A stretch of 64,000 bases of DNA from Dolichospermum planctonicum (GTDB lineage Bacteria > Cyanobacteriota > Cyanobacteriia > Cyanobacteriales > Nostocaceae), in contig NZ_BJCF01000012.1 in NCBI RefSeq assembly GCF_005402965.1, forward strand, positions 1-64,000. Direction: 5' to 3'. Position 1 is the first letter of the stretch. Each line of letters opens with the position of its first letter. Made by a program: the position numbers and the translations under genes. The notes beneath the pieces are model-generated. The model ran no database searches. It was given only the letters and a program-made list of their open reading frames with translations, and was not told where the DNA came from. Positions 7,894-16,980 of this stretch are shown here, piece after piece.

Positions 7894-9360
7894 ATGACCC
7901 TATCTATTTACAATACTCTCACCCGTCGTCAAGAGCAATTTACCACCGTCGAACCTGGAAAAGTGAAAATGTATTGCTGCGGTGTGACAGTTTATGATTA
8001 CTGCCATTTGGGTCATGCTAGAACGTCTATTATCTGGGATATAGTACGTTCATACCTGAAGTTTATCGGCTATGATGTGTATTACATCCAAAATTTTACG
8101 GATATTGATGATAAAATTCTCAAACGGGCTAGAGAAGAAAATTCCTCCATGGAAATTGTCGCAGAACGCTACATTCAGGCATATTTTGAGGATATGTCGC
8201 GGTTAGGAATTAAAGAAGCTGACGAATATCCCCGCGCTACACATACAATGAATGGGATTGTGCGATTAATTCACGATTTAGAGCATAAAGGTTTTGCTTA
8301 TCCCGCTGACGGTGATGTCTATTATGCGGTACAGAATTTTAGCGAATATGGCAAACTTTCAGGACGCAAATTAGCAGATATGCAAGCTGGTGCAAGTGAA
8401 CGGGTAAATATCGAAGACGCGGAATATCAAAAGAAGAAATACCCCTTTGATTTTGCCCTGTGGAAGGCTGCAAAAACCGGTGAACCTGCGTGGGAGTCTC
8501 CCTGGGGAAAAGGCCGCCCAGGATGGCATATAGAATGTTCTGCCATGGTGCGCGATCGCTTGGGTGATACAATAGATATTCATGCTGGTGGTGCTGATTT
8601 AATTTTCCCCCATCATGAAAACGAAATTGCTCAATCAGAAGCTGTGACTGGCAAACCTTTAGCCAATTATTGGTTACACAATGGTATGGTCAAGGTGGAC
8701 GGTGAAAAAATGTCCAAATCCTTGGGTAATTTTATCACAATTCGGCAATTATTAGATCGTGGCATAGATCCAATGGCGGTAAGATTATTTGTCTTAATGG
8801 CACAATACCGCAAACCCATAGATTTTACCGATGATGGCATATTAGCAGCAACCAATGGCTGGCATACGCTCAAAGAAGGTTTACTTTTCGGTTATCAACA
8901 TGGTAAAAAATTAGAGTGGGATGAATCTAACCTGATCCAAAATCTGAAATCTCAAATCCAAAATGCGGAGGTTGAGAGATTTAAAGCAGCAGTGAATGAT
9001 GATTTTAATTTCCCTGGTGGTTTAGCAATAGTTTTTGAATTAGCCAAAGAACTAAATCGGGAAGGAAATATTATTATACATCAAGGAAAAACAGAAACAC
9101 CTGCCAATGAATTACTGCAAAAATGGCAAACTCTAATTAGATTAGCAGATGTTTTAGGTTTAACCGCCCAAGCAGAAGTAGAAAATCCCGTTAATCATGG
9201 TATAAATGATGTTGATATTGAGGAGTTAATTCAAAAAAGACAGGTAGCAAGAAAAGCCAAAAACTTTGCAGAATCTGATCAAATTCGTGAGCAACTATTA
9301 AGAAAAGGCGTTACCTTAATAGATAGCAAAGAAGGAACACGCTGGCATAGAGGGGTTTAA
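7894..9360 (+). CDS. cysS: Cysteinyl-tRNA synthetase
   Basis: This 488-residue class I synthetase charges tRNA-Cys. It shows the HIGH-type motif CHLGH (37-41), zinc-ligand cysteines at 28-29, FTDIDDKI in the catalytic domain, WHIECSAM, HHENEIAQSE and the KMSKS loop (272-276). The open frame extends 21 codons further upstream, but the ATG at 7894 gives the standard cyanobacterial start MTLSIYNTLTRRQ and the usual family length; the longer N-terminus (MTPLSSTCVIIINRQ...) has no family counterpart. It is monocistronic. Its stop codon lies inside a short tandem repeat array. Confidence 0.97.
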   Translation: MTLSIYNTLTRRQEQFTTVEPGKVKMYCCGVTVYDYCHLGHARTSIIWDIVRSYLKFIGYDVYYIQNFTDIDDKILKRAREENSSMEIVAERYIQAYFEDMSRLGIKEADEYPRATHTMNGIVRLIHDLEHKGFAYPADGDVYYAVQNFSEYGKLSGRKLADMQAGASERVNIEDAEYQKKKYPFDFALWKAAKTGEPAWESPWGKGRPGWHIECSAMVRDRLGDTIDIHAGGADLIFPHHENEIAQSEAVTGKPLANYWLHNGMVKVDGEKMSKSLGNFITIRQLLDRGIDPMAVRLFVLMAQYRKPIDFTDDGILAATNGWHTLKEGLLFGYQHGKKLEWDESNLIQNLKSQIQNAEVERFKAAVNDDFNFPGGLAIVFELAKELNREGNIIIHQGKTETPANELLQKWQTLIRLADVLGLTAQAEVENPVNHGINDVDIEELIQKRQVARKAKNFAESDQIREQLLRKGVTLIDSKEGTRWHRGV

Positions 9361-9398
9361 ACTGGTAAATTTAAACTGGTAAATTTAAACTGGTAAAT
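9357..9398. repeat. Three tandem copies of a 14-bp repeat overlapping the cysS stop
   Basis: TTAAACTGGTAAAT occurs three times head to tail, and the first copy includes the last bases of cysS with its TAA. The array could arise by slippage. Contraction or expansion would not change the protein, because the stop lies in the first unit. Confidence 0.85.
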
Positions 9399-9454
9399 TT
9401 TAATTTCCTTTGTAATTCCCAAAAACTATGGTTTTCAAAGTAAAGGTGGTTTAC

Positions 9455-11233
9455 CTACTTGCGAGCAAAATGTTTTTCCATTACTGCTAAAATCATAGGT
9501 GCTGCTACACTACCACCACCACCACCGGAATGTTCAGCAAAAGCCACCACTAAAATTTCTGGTTTATCAGCGGGTGCATAAGCCCCAAACCAAGCGTGAT
9601 TTTCTTTAACTCCTCGTCTCCAAGCTTCCGCAGTTCCACTTTTACCCGCTACTGGGGGAAGAGTCGGAGTATTTAATACCTTACCTGTGCCTTCGCTAAC
9701 TACTTTCCGTAATCCCGCACGCAAAACCTTGACGGTTGTGGGTTTGAGATTTAATGATTCTCTCCAACTTTTAGCTTCTTCATGATCTTTGAGTAAATGG
9801 GGTTGGACACGATAACCACCATTAGCAGGTACAGCAAACATGACAGCGACTTGTAAAGGTGTAGTTTGTAAAGCCCCTTGGCCAATGGACATATTTATAG
9901 TATCACCCACAGTCCAATCTCTTTTCCATACCTTCTGTTTCCAATTCTCATCGGGAACTAAACCTTTAGCTTCCTCTGTAGTAAATTCAAAACCAGTTTT
10001 TTGACCAAATCCATATTTACGAGTCCATGAAATCAATGTCGGTCCGCCAACCCGCTTCCCAATTTGATAAAAGAAGGTATCACTACTCCACTGTAGCGCT
10101 CCCACAAAACCCAATGGTCCAAAACCAGCATGATTCCATTCACCAAATCTAGTCCCACCAATAGTTAAAGAACCATAGGTTTGTAATACTGTATCTGGAG
10201 AAAATTGTCCCGATTCTAGCGCCGCTGTGGTGGTGACAATTTTAAAGGTACTAGCGGGAGGAAAGGCGCTAATAGCACGATTAACTAAAGGATGTTCCGA
10301 ACCTTGGAGACTTTCCCAATCTTTTTGGGAAAGTTTTTGTTTAGAAAAAATATTCGGGTCAAAACCGGGATGAGACACCATTGCTAATATAGCACCATTT
10401 TTAGGGTCAATTGCTACTATTGCCCCATTTCGATTACCTAAAGCCTTTTCTGCGGCTATTTGCGTCTCTAAATCTATGGTCAAATGTAGATCATTACCAG
10501 ATTTTGCTTGTTTAGTTCCCAATACTCGGAGGGGTCTACCGCTACCATCTACTTCTATTTGCTGACCTCCCCACTCACCTCTTAACAATTTTTCATAAGC
10601 CTTTTCTATACCCATTTGACCCATGACATCACCCAATCGGTAGCCTTGGGCTTTCTTCTTTTCCAACTGTTCAGCCGTAATTTCCCTGGTGTATCCAAGT
10701 ATATGAGCTAACTCTTTGCCATAGGGATAATAACGAACAGCTTCCGTATTTATTTCCACACCTGGGAGTTCATTTTCATACTCCCTTAATGCTGTAACTT
10801 GGGCTTCATTTAGGTTGCGAGCAATACGAATCAGTGAAGAGGGATTAACAGCAGATTCTTCAAGGGTTTTTTCAATCTCTGCTTGGGGAATTTCCAGAAT
10901 TTGCGCTAGACGTGGACCGACGACAGACCAGGAGGATTTTTTATGTGCCATAGGCCATAAATATACAGACCGAGGATAACGAGTGCTGGCTAATAATTTG
11001 CCATTTCTGTCAAAAATATTACCCCTTTCTGGTTGTTTAGGAATAATCCGCACCCGGTTAGATTCTGCGCGTTGACGATGTTTCCCTCCTTGTACAATTT
11101 GTAAATAGACCAATCGAGCGCCAATACCAGATAACATTAATAATGTGAATAAAATTACAAATGTAGATTGGACACCACGTCCAACTGTGCGCGTATTTTT
11201 TTGACTACTAAGCAATGGTGGTAAAATAGCCAT
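9455..11233 (-). CDS. mrdA: Penicillin-binding protein 2 (peptidoglycan DD-transpeptidase)
   Basis: This 592-residue class B PBP crosslinks peptidoglycan during elongation of the cell wall. A single membrane anchor lies at about residues 23-47, followed by the dimerisation domain (RVRIIPKQPERGNIFDRNGKLLA). The transpeptidase has the S-x-x-K nucleophile motif S328-T-F-K331, the SxD motif in LQWSSDTFFYQIG, and K531-S-G533 in AGKSGTAEAW. The length and the SSD variant of the SxN motif fit PBP2 (MrdA) rather than PBP3/FtsI. A glycine run (HSGGGGGSVAAP) near the C-terminus is unusual but lies in a loop. It is divergent from potA, and the 89 bases between them carry the promoters. Confidence 0.92.
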   Translation of the reverse strand: MAILPPLLSSQKNTRTVGRGVQSTFVILFTLLMLSGIGARLVYLQIVQGGKHRQRAESNRVRIIPKQPERGNIFDRNGKLLASTRYPRSVYLWPMAHKKSSWSVVGPRLAQILEIPQAEIEKTLEESAVNPSSLIRIARNLNEAQVTALREYENELPGVEINTEAVRYYPYGKELAHILGYTREITAEQLEKKKAQGYRLGDVMGQMGIEKAYEKLLRGEWGGQQIEVDGSGRPLRVLGTKQAKSGNDLHLTIDLETQIAAEKALGNRNGAIVAIDPKNGAILAMVSHPGFDPNIFSKQKLSQKDWESLQGSEHPLVNRAISAFPPASTFKIVTTTAALESGQFSPDTVLQTYGSLTIGGTRFGEWNHAGFGPLGFVGALQWSSDTFFYQIGKRVGGPTLISWTRKYGFGQKTGFEFTTEEAKGLVPDENWKQKVWKRDWTVGDTINMSIGQGALQTTPLQVAVMFAVPANGGYRVQPHLLKDHEEAKSWRESLNLKPTTVKVLRAGLRKVVSEGTGKVLNTPTLPPVAGKSGTAEAWRRGVKENHAWFGAYAPADKPEILVVAFAEHSGGGGGSVAAPMILAVMEKHFARK

Positions 11234-11276
11234 AGGACCAAAAGAAATTTTGGGTTAAACAGGGAAAAATTAACAA

Positions 11277-11297
11277 TTGACAATCATATTAAATATG
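11277..11297 (+). promoter_or_regulatory. Candidate -35 box with adjacent palindrome upstream of potA
   Basis: A consensus TTGACA lies at 11277-11282. The spacer that follows contains CATATTAAATATG (11285-11297), a perfect inverted repeat around one central base. The -10 region is weak. A repressor or activator binding the palindrome would sit across the promoter; this is inference. Confidence 0.3.
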
Positions 11298-11322
11298 AGA
11301 TTAGGACATTGGACTGGATATT

Positions 11323-12462
11323 ATGGCTGAAACTGCGATCAAAAATCAAAGGGATTTAAAATCCTCACAGACACTTGATGTTGAATTATGCAACGTATTT
11401 AAGTTTTTTAACCAAGAACCCGCAGTACAGGGTGTAGATTTGAATGTTAAAAAAGGAGAGTTTTTTAGTATTTTAGGTCCATCTGGTTGTGGAAAGACAA
11501 CTACACTGCGCTTAATTGCTGGATTTGAAAGAATTGATGCTGGTAAACTATTGATTCAGGGTCAATTAATGACCGATATTCCTCCTTATCAACGACCTGT
11601 GAATACAGTATTTCAAAGTTATGCTTTATTTAATCATTTAAATGTGTGGGAAAATATTGCTTTTGGACTGCGATTAAAAAAAGTATCCAAATCAGAAATT
11701 AATAGTCGCGTCACGGAAGCTTTAAAACTTGTAAAAATGGAAAGCTTGCGATCGCGTGTTCCTCATCAACTCTCCGGTGGTCAACAACAACGGGTAGCAT
11801 TAGCAAGGGCTTTAGTTAATCGTCCCGCAGTGGTCCTATTAGATGAACCCTTGGGAGCATTAGACTTAAAACTTCGTAAACAGATGCAGGTTGAACTATC
11901 CAATCTTCACCAAGAGTTAGGATTAACCTTTATCATGGTGACACATGATCAAGAAGAGGCGCTATCTCTATCTAACCGTATTGCCGTGATGAATCAAGGC
12001 AGAATAGAACAAATTGGTACTCCCAGTCAAATTTACGAAAGTCCCCAAACAGTTTTTGTAGCTGATTTCATCGGTGATACTAATTTATTTAGTGGTAAAA
12101 TTGCCGAAATAGACGCAGAATGTGTAACAATTACCACTAAAACCGGATTAACGATGATTGTGAATCGCTGCGAACAAACACCCCTGGAAAAATCCCAAAA
12201 TGTAGTAGTTAGCGTCCGTCCCGAAAAAATCCAACTTTCCCTATATCCACCCAACATACCCATAAACTGCTTTGCGGGAAGGTTAATTAATGTCATGTAT
12301 TCAGGTACTCATGTTAATTATACCATAGAATTAATCAACGGTATGAACATTAATGTTTTACAACGGAATACATTCACTAACTTACTAGAAAGGAATACAA
12401 CCATTTATACTTGGTGGGAAAAAGCTGACTGTTTAGCTATTAGTGAAAATAACAAACTTTAA
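11323..12462 (+). CDS. potA: Spermidine/putrescine-type ABC transporter ATPase
   Basis: This 379-residue protein is the ATPase of a PotABCD-type importer for polyamines. It has Walker A GPSGCGKT (52-59), the Q-loop in NTVFQSYALF, the ABC signature LSGGQ (150-154), Walker B LLDEP (172-176) and the H-loop VTHDQEEAL. The C-terminal TOBE region (about 290-375) contains SVRPEKIQLS, typical of PotA/MalK-like regulatory domains. It is the first gene of a same-strand potA-potD-potB group with gaps of 103 and about 220 bases. A spermidine/putrescine substrate is inferred from family resemblance. Confidence 0.85.
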   Translation: MAETAIKNQRDLKSSQTLDVELCNVFKFFNQEPAVQGVDLNVKKGEFFSILGPSGCGKTTTLRLIAGFERIDAGKLLIQGQLMTDIPPYQRPVNTVFQSYALFNHLNVWENIAFGLRLKKVSKSEINSRVTEALKLVKMESLRSRVPHQLSGGQQQRVALARALVNRPAVVLLDEPLGALDLKLRKQMQVELSNLHQELGLTFIMVTHDQEEALSLSNRIAVMNQGRIEQIGTPSQIYESPQTVFVADFIGDTNLFSGKIAEIDAECVTITTKTGLTMIVNRCEQTPLEKSQNVVVSVRPEKIQLSLYPPNIPINCFAGRLINVMYSGTHVNYTIELINGMNINVLQRNTFTNLLERNTTIYTWWEKADCLAISENNKL

Positions 12463-12565
12463 TTTGAGCCGCAGAAATAGGAATCATCCATATTTATCTG
12501 TGGTCAATTATTCCTAGCATAGCATAATATCTTATGAATCAATTATCAACACTCAATTTCCCCCA

Positions 12566-13648
12566 ATGATTAACAGACGTAAACTTCTCAAAAAAATCGC
12601 AGTTTTTTCCACCTTATCTTTAGGTAGTTGTGGTTGGAGACTAGCCAATGTAGGCTCAAAAGATATTAACCCTAATCAAAGTGATAAACTATATATTTAC
12701 ACATGGACACAATATACAGATAAAGAATTACTAACAACCTTTACCAGACAAACAGGGATGAAAGTAATAGCAGATGTATATGAATCGAATGATGTCATGT
12801 TAGCGAAATTGCAAGCTGGAGGAAGTGGTACTTATAGTATTATCTATCCATCAGATTTTATGGTACAGAAAATGGCAGAAAAAGGATTATTAGCAGAAAT
12901 AGATCATAACCGATTAATCGGATTAGATAACTTATTTCCACAATTTAATAATCCCATTTATGACCCCAAAAACCGTTATAGTATTCCCTTTAATTGGGGA
13001 ACAACAGGGTTATTATACAACTCAGAAAAACTCTCAAATCCTCCCGAAGATTGGGAATATCTGTGGCAAAATCGAGATAAATTAAATAAACGGATTACCT
13101 TACTCAACGATGTCCGGGAAGTGATAGGTGCAACCTTGAGAATGTTAGGATACTCCTATAATTCACAAAATGAAAATGAAATAAAACAAGCATATCAAAA
13201 ATTAAAATTGCTCAAACCTGCCATTGCTGCGTTTGACACAGATGCTTGGCAAAATAAAATCCTAGCAGGAGACCTATTAATTGCGATGTGTTATTCTGCA
13301 GACGCGGTGAGAATTTCTAAAGAAAACCCCAAACTAAAATTTGTCATTCCGCGTAGTGGTTCTTCATTATGGACAGATACCATTGTCATTCCTAAATCCA
13401 ACCCTAATCTAGCTGGTGCTTACGCTTGGATCAACTTAATTTTACAACCAGACATAGCCGCCAAAATTGCCCAAAGATTATATATTTCTACCCCTAATAG
13501 AGCAGCATTTGAGCAATTACCACAGAAAATTCAACAGAACAGCAATTTATTTCCTCCCGAATCAATTTTAGCAAAATGTGAACGGATTACCCCCTTGGGA
13601 AAATTTGAAGAAATCTATGATAGATATTGGACACAATTACTAACATAA
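12566..13648 (+). CDS. potD: Polyamine-type periplasmic substrate-binding protein
   Basis: The 360-residue protein begins MINRRKLLKKIAVFSTLSLGSC, a hydrophobic export signal with a twin-arginine-like RR and a lipobox-like LGSC, so it is probably a membrane-tethered lipoprotein. The mature part starts with DKLYIYTWTQYTDKELLTTF and continues with YPSDFMVQKM and FNWGTTGLLYNSEKL, matching PotD/PotF-type binding proteins. WTDTIVIPKSNPN and AYAWINLILQPDIAA fit the C-terminal lobe. It lies between potA and potB and would deliver substrate to them. Exact polyamine preference cannot be read here. Confidence 0.85.
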   Translation: MINRRKLLKKIAVFSTLSLGSCGWRLANVGSKDINPNQSDKLYIYTWTQYTDKELLTTFTRQTGMKVIADVYESNDVMLAKLQAGGSGTYSIIYPSDFMVQKMAEKGLLAEIDHNRLIGLDNLFPQFNNPIYDPKNRYSIPFNWGTTGLLYNSEKLSNPPEDWEYLWQNRDKLNKRITLLNDVREVIGATLRMLGYSYNSQNENEIKQAYQKLKLLKPAIAAFDTDAWQNKILAGDLLIAMCYSADAVRISKENPKLKFVIPRSGSSLWTDTIVIPKSNPNLAGAYAWINLILQPDIAAKIAQRLYISTPNRAAFEQLPQKIQQNSNLFPPESILAKCERITPLGKFEEIYDRYWTQLLT

Positions 13649-13790
13649 CTAACATAAAAAAATTAATGATAAAGTCAAACATCATCTCCTTACCTCTTAC
13701 CTCTGTGTTCTCTGTGCCTCTGTGGTTAGATTTATCGGTCAGTTACAGCACAAAACCCAACTACAGAAAAATGGCATATTCAGCCAATTT

Positions 13791-13811
13791 TAAATGTTAA
13801 ATGTTAAATGT
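13791..13811. repeat. Heptameric tandem repeat array upstream of potB
   Basis: Three perfect TAAATGT units precede potB. The preceding stretch (about 13690-13730, TCTGTGTTCTCTGTGCC...) is a simple repetitive sequence often found between cyanobacterial genes. Both suggest that the potD-potB gap is filled by repeats rather than by a gene. Confidence 0.8.
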
Positions 13812-13870
13812 TAAATATATAACCCTTGTGGGGTAATCCTCATCAAAAATCACCAAATCCTCATACTCAA

Positions 13871-14761
13871 ATGGAATCTACTAACAACCTGAAAAAAACC
13901 GACAAATTACAAACAGCTTGGAAAAATTGGCTACCTCCCTTGACATTACTAGCACCATCTGGTATTTGGTTATTAATATTATTACTTTTGCCAACATTAA
14001 TCATTTTTGAGTTAAGCTTAGTCCCAGATATTCGTCCTGGTGATTTAGTAAATCCCAGTGGTATTAGTAATTATATTCACATTTTTGCACCGATTTATTT
14101 AAAAGTGATATTCAACTCACTTTTTTTTGCCTTTGGTACTACTATTATCACCTTAATGTTAGGTTTTCCCGTTGCTTATTGGATTGCTGTAATAGTACCA
14201 AATCGCTGGCAAAATTTGTTAGTATTAGCTTTTGTATTACCTTTATGGACTTCTTCTTTATTACGTTCTTACGCATGGATTACTATTTTGCGTCCCAGCG
14301 GATTATTAAATAGTTTGTTAACCAGTATTGGTTTACCAATTTTAGATATTCTCAATAGTAATTTAGCCGTATTAATTGGTATGAGTTACAGCCTATTACC
14401 CTACATGGTATTAATTTTGTATGCTTCCTTAGAAAAATTAGATAAAAGACTATTAGAAGCTGCTGCTGATTTAGGTGCAAATTCCATCCAAACTTTTTTA
14501 AAAGTGACCGTACCTCAAGTTTTACCGGGTATTGCGGCTGGTTCATTGCTAGTTTTTATTACTGCATTAGGGGATTTTATTGACCCCGAATTATTAGGAG
14601 GTGCTTCCAGCATGACAGCGGCCAGATTAGTTTATAATCAGTTTCTTGGTGCTACTCAAAATTGGGGTTTTGGTTCAGCTTTAAGTATGACATTGATTTT
14701 GATAGTGAGTATATCAATTTCCCTTGTCATTAAATTTGGTGAAGCAACACCTAAAAAATAA
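13871..14761 (+). CDS. potB: Polyamine-type ABC transporter permease
   Basis: The 296-residue inner-membrane protein has about six transmembrane segments. Its coupling motif region reads EAAADLGANSIQTFLKVTVPQVLPGIAAGSLLVFI, the EAA loop that contacts the ATPase. I chose the ATG at 13871; a TTG at 13826 would add 15 residues rich in Pro and His with no family support. The family normally works as a PotB-PotC heterodimer, but no potC follows: the next gene, murQ, is on the other strand. The missing partner may lie elsewhere, or PotB may act alone. Confidence 0.85.
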   Translation: MESTNNLKKTDKLQTAWKNWLPPLTLLAPSGIWLLILLLLPTLIIFELSLVPDIRPGDLVNPSGISNYIHIFAPIYLKVIFNSLFFAFGTTIITLMLGFPVAYWIAVIVPNRWQNLLVLAFVLPLWTSSLLRSYAWITILRPSGLLNSLLTSIGLPILDILNSNLAVLIGMSYSLLPYMVLILYASLEKLDKRLLEAAADLGANSIQTFLKVTVPQVLPGIAAGSLLVFITALGDFIDPELLGGASSMTAARLVYNQFLGATQNWGFGSALSMTLILIVSISISLVIKFGEATPKK

Positions 14762-14796
14762 CAGCAATTAAACCATAGCCCTACCTCTTCACACTT

Positions 14797-15735
14797 TCAT
14801 TTACCAACACCCGAATTATGATCTTGATTATAACTAGTTACAGCCTGACGGAGATTACCCAAATGTGCAGCTAGTAGTTCCTTACCCGCTTCCTGATCTA
14901 AACCCGTCCAGTGCATTAATAAGGACAACTTCACCCATTTACCGCTGCGTTCCAGTAAGAAACCCGCCGCTTCTCGACTTAATCCCGTCAAGTCTTGTAG
15001 AATCCGTAAAGCGCGATCGCGTAACTTTTGATTAGTCACAGCGACATCAACCATGCGATTACCATAGACCTTACCGAGTTTGACCATTACCCCAGTGGAG
15101 AGAGTATTTAAAGCCAATTTTGTTACAGTTCCCGCTTTCAAACGAGTAGAACCAGCCAAAATTTCTGGACCTGTTAACAAACGGATATCAATATCAACTT
15201 CAATAGTGACTTGTTCAGCGGGGACACAAGCTATAAAAATAGTTTTAGCTCCGCGTTGACGAGCAGCATTAATAGCACCGTGAACAAAAGGTGTTGTTCC
15301 TCCGGCAGTAATGCCGACGACCACATCTAGTTGGGTAATTTGTCGTTGAGAAATGGCACTTTCCCCATCTTCAGATCGATCTTCTAAATCCTCAGAACTG
15401 CGAACCAATGCACCAGCGCCACCGGCAATAATCCCCTGTACCAACTCGGCCGGAGTGCAGAAAGTAGGTGGACATTCAGCAGCATCTAATACTCCCAATC
15501 TACCACTTGTCCCTGCACCCACGTAAAATAAACGTCCTCCTTGACGCAACCTGTCCGCTGTCAAATCAATAGCTGCTGCTAATTCAACTTTAGCCTCTGC
15601 TACTGCGGCTACTGCTTTTTGGTCTTCATGATTAAATAACTCCACCAATTCCAGGGAATTGAGTTGGTCTAGATTGAGACTATGAGGATTAACTTGTTCT
15701 GTGAGTAGATGGCCGCGTTCCTGGAAATTTGTCAT
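14797..15735 (-). CDS. murQ: N-acetylmuramic acid 6-phosphate etherase
   Basis: This 312-residue cytoplasmic enzyme cleaves the lactyl ether of MurNAc-6-phosphate to give GlcNAc-6-phosphate and D-lactate, in cell-wall recycling. The SIS domain shows GRLFYVGAGTSGRLGVLDAAE (about 67-87) and the conserved ECPPTF. VVGITAGGTTPFVHGA and GPEILAGSTRLKAGTVTKLALN carry the phosphosugar-binding loops and the catalytic glutamate region. The C-terminal UBA-like helical part ends in the AVTSYNQ segment. Length matches the family. It is monocistronic and convergent with potB. Confidence 0.95.
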   Translation of the reverse strand: MTNFQERGHLLTEQVNPHSLNLDQLNSLELVELFNHEDQKAVAAVAEAKVELAAAIDLTADRLRQGGRLFYVGAGTSGRLGVLDAAECPPTFCTPAELVQGIIAGGAGALVRSSEDLEDRSEDGESAISQRQITQLDVVVGITAGGTTPFVHGAINAARQRGAKTIFIACVPAEQVTIEVDIDIRLLTGPEILAGSTRLKAGTVTKLALNTLSTGVMVKLGKVYGNRMVDVAVTNQKLRDRALRILQDLTGLSREAAGFLLERSGKWVKLSLLMHWTGLDQEAGKELLAAHLGNLRQAVTSYNQDHNSGVGK

Positions 15736-15879
15736 TTTGTGTAGTCTATATTCTTGGTCAGTGGTAACAAATCAATAGTCAGTTGTCATCTAAACCTCCC
15801 AGGAGACCCGCACTATATCGGTACTCTGATTAGTGGTGGGTGGTTGACTTACTGATCATGACTAATGATCCATGACAAA

Positions 15880-16299
15880 TCATAATAGCCCTTCCAGTTG
15901 ACGACGAATGCTGTCTAAATCAGAATTAGCAATTTCTGGTACAGATGGACCTGTGGCCAGGAAATCTTTCCTAGTGTACCCTATTTCGGCTTCAGCTTGC
16001 CAGTCAGTTTCTTCCACGTTTATTGCTGGAGGAATCGCTAACTCACTATTTTCGGAGATAATTTCCCAATCATAGCCGGCACTTTCGCAAAATTCCTGAA
16101 CATCAGCAGCATCCATCATTTCCACTGTCGGTACAGCGAAGTCTTGAGCTTCCAACATTAAAGCATAGCGAGTAGCATCATCTTCTGATTCAAACATGAG
16201 GATTTGATTACCTTCTAACCCTTGGCCATTGGTAATCCGAACGCTGTGAATGCCCTCATTGTCCGTACCAGCATTAAAAATTAGTACAAAAACACGCAT
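15880..16299 (-). CDS. DUF3110 domain protein, cyanobacterial
   Basis: This 139-residue acidic soluble protein begins MRVFVLIFNAGTDNEGIHSV and continues with NQILMFESEDDATRYALMLEAQDFAVPTVEMMD, the DUF3110 pattern found in cyanobacteria and plastid-bearing eukaryotes. The domain fills residues 1-95; the remainder is a low-complexity acidic tail ending in a short helix (DLDSIRRQLEGLL). No catalytic residues stand out. Function is unknown. It stands alone, divergent from the TamB-like gene across a 680-base repeat-rich region. Confidence 0.85.
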   Translation of the reverse strand: MRVFVLIFNAGTDNEGIHSVRITNGQGLEGNQILMFESEDDATRYALMLEAQDFAVPTVEMMDAADVQEFCESAGYDWEIISENSELAIPPAINVEETDWQAEAEIGYTRKDFLATGPSVPEIANSDLDSIRRQLEGLL

Positions 16300-16508
16300 T
16301 ATCCATCCTTTAATTTCTTGTCTAACTTATATTAAAGTTCTAGGTTGTGCATTTGCAAAAGTCTGAGATCATTTTTGTCCGATTTTCAGGACTCACAGCT
16401 AAACTAAAAGATTTTCCAATCATATAGTTAATTAACTATAAGTTTTTTAAATAGGAATTTGACAAAAAAAGGTCAAGTTGAATAATTGCCCCTCTATTCT
16501 CAATAATC

Positions 16509-16524
16509 TTGAGAATATTCTCAA
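16509..16524. promoter_or_regulatory. Perfect 16-bp palindrome in the DUF3110/tamB divergent region
   Basis: TTGAGAATATTCTCAA is a perfect palindrome. A second copy of the half-site nearby (ATTCTCAATAATC, about 16495-16507) forms a partial direct repeat with it. A dimeric transcription factor site is plausible. A TATAAT box lies 69 bases further on at 16593-16598. Confidence 0.4.
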
Positions 16525-16637
16525 TAACTCGACGAAAAAAGTTCATTTTCGGGCTTGACTTTCTCAACTATTTTTTTTAAAATAATTCTTGATATAATCT
16601 GCTTGGGCTTGTTTGCCATATATTTATAAAATTATCA

Positions 16638-16719
16638 GAAGATAGTTCTTCCTCGTCCGTTTGATAATAACATATTAAAAACTCTTTGTCAACATCTTTT
16701 ATACTCTTTTTCTCGAAAA
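16638..16719. repeat. 82-bp imperfect direct repeat, copy 1 (upstream of tamB)
   Basis: This block starts GAAGATAGTTCTTCCT and ends near CTCGAAAA. It matches the block at 16777-16858 over its whole length with scattered substitutions; the two are 139 bases apart. It contains no open frame of note. Such paired blocks upstream of a long gene suggest a duplicated regulatory segment or structured leader. Confidence 0.75.
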
Positions 16720-16776
16720 AGTGCCAACCATCCGCGCCTGTGCGTGATAAAAATAATATTAATTTACATAAAAGTA

Positions 16777-16858
16777 GAAGATAGTTCTTCCTTGTCGGTT
16801 CTATGATAACCGATTAAAAACTCTCTGTCAATACCTTTTCTACTCTTTTTCCCGAAAA
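16777..16858. repeat. 82-bp imperfect direct repeat, copy 2 (upstream of tamB)
   Basis: This is the second copy of the block at 16638-16719. It ends about 40 bases before a TATAAT box (16898-16903) and about 120 bases before the tamB start. Best conserved are the first 15 bases and the ATTAAAAACTCT core. Confidence 0.75.
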
Positions 16859-16897
16859 TTTTGGTTAAAAACTCCGTTCTAGAAAGACAGCTTTTGG

Positions 16898-16903
16898 TAT
16901 AAT
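16898..16903 (+). promoter_or_regulatory. Candidate -10 box of the TamB-like gene
   Basis: TATAAT at 16898-16903 lies 78 bases before the chosen ATG (16981). A transcript from it would start near 16910, leaving a GTG at 16915 almost leaderless, which supports the downstream ATG as the real start. No clear -35 box is present. Confidence 0.4.
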
Positions 16904-16980
16904 GGGGAAGGTGAGTGTCAAATATCCAGCAGCGTAAATTTAGCGGGCTTCCTGATCCCATAAGTTGTGGTGAAAACATC

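Noticed and set aside
13826-13870. An upstream TTG start for potB.
   Set aside because: The added 15 residues lack family support, and an ATG at 13871 gives the usual length.
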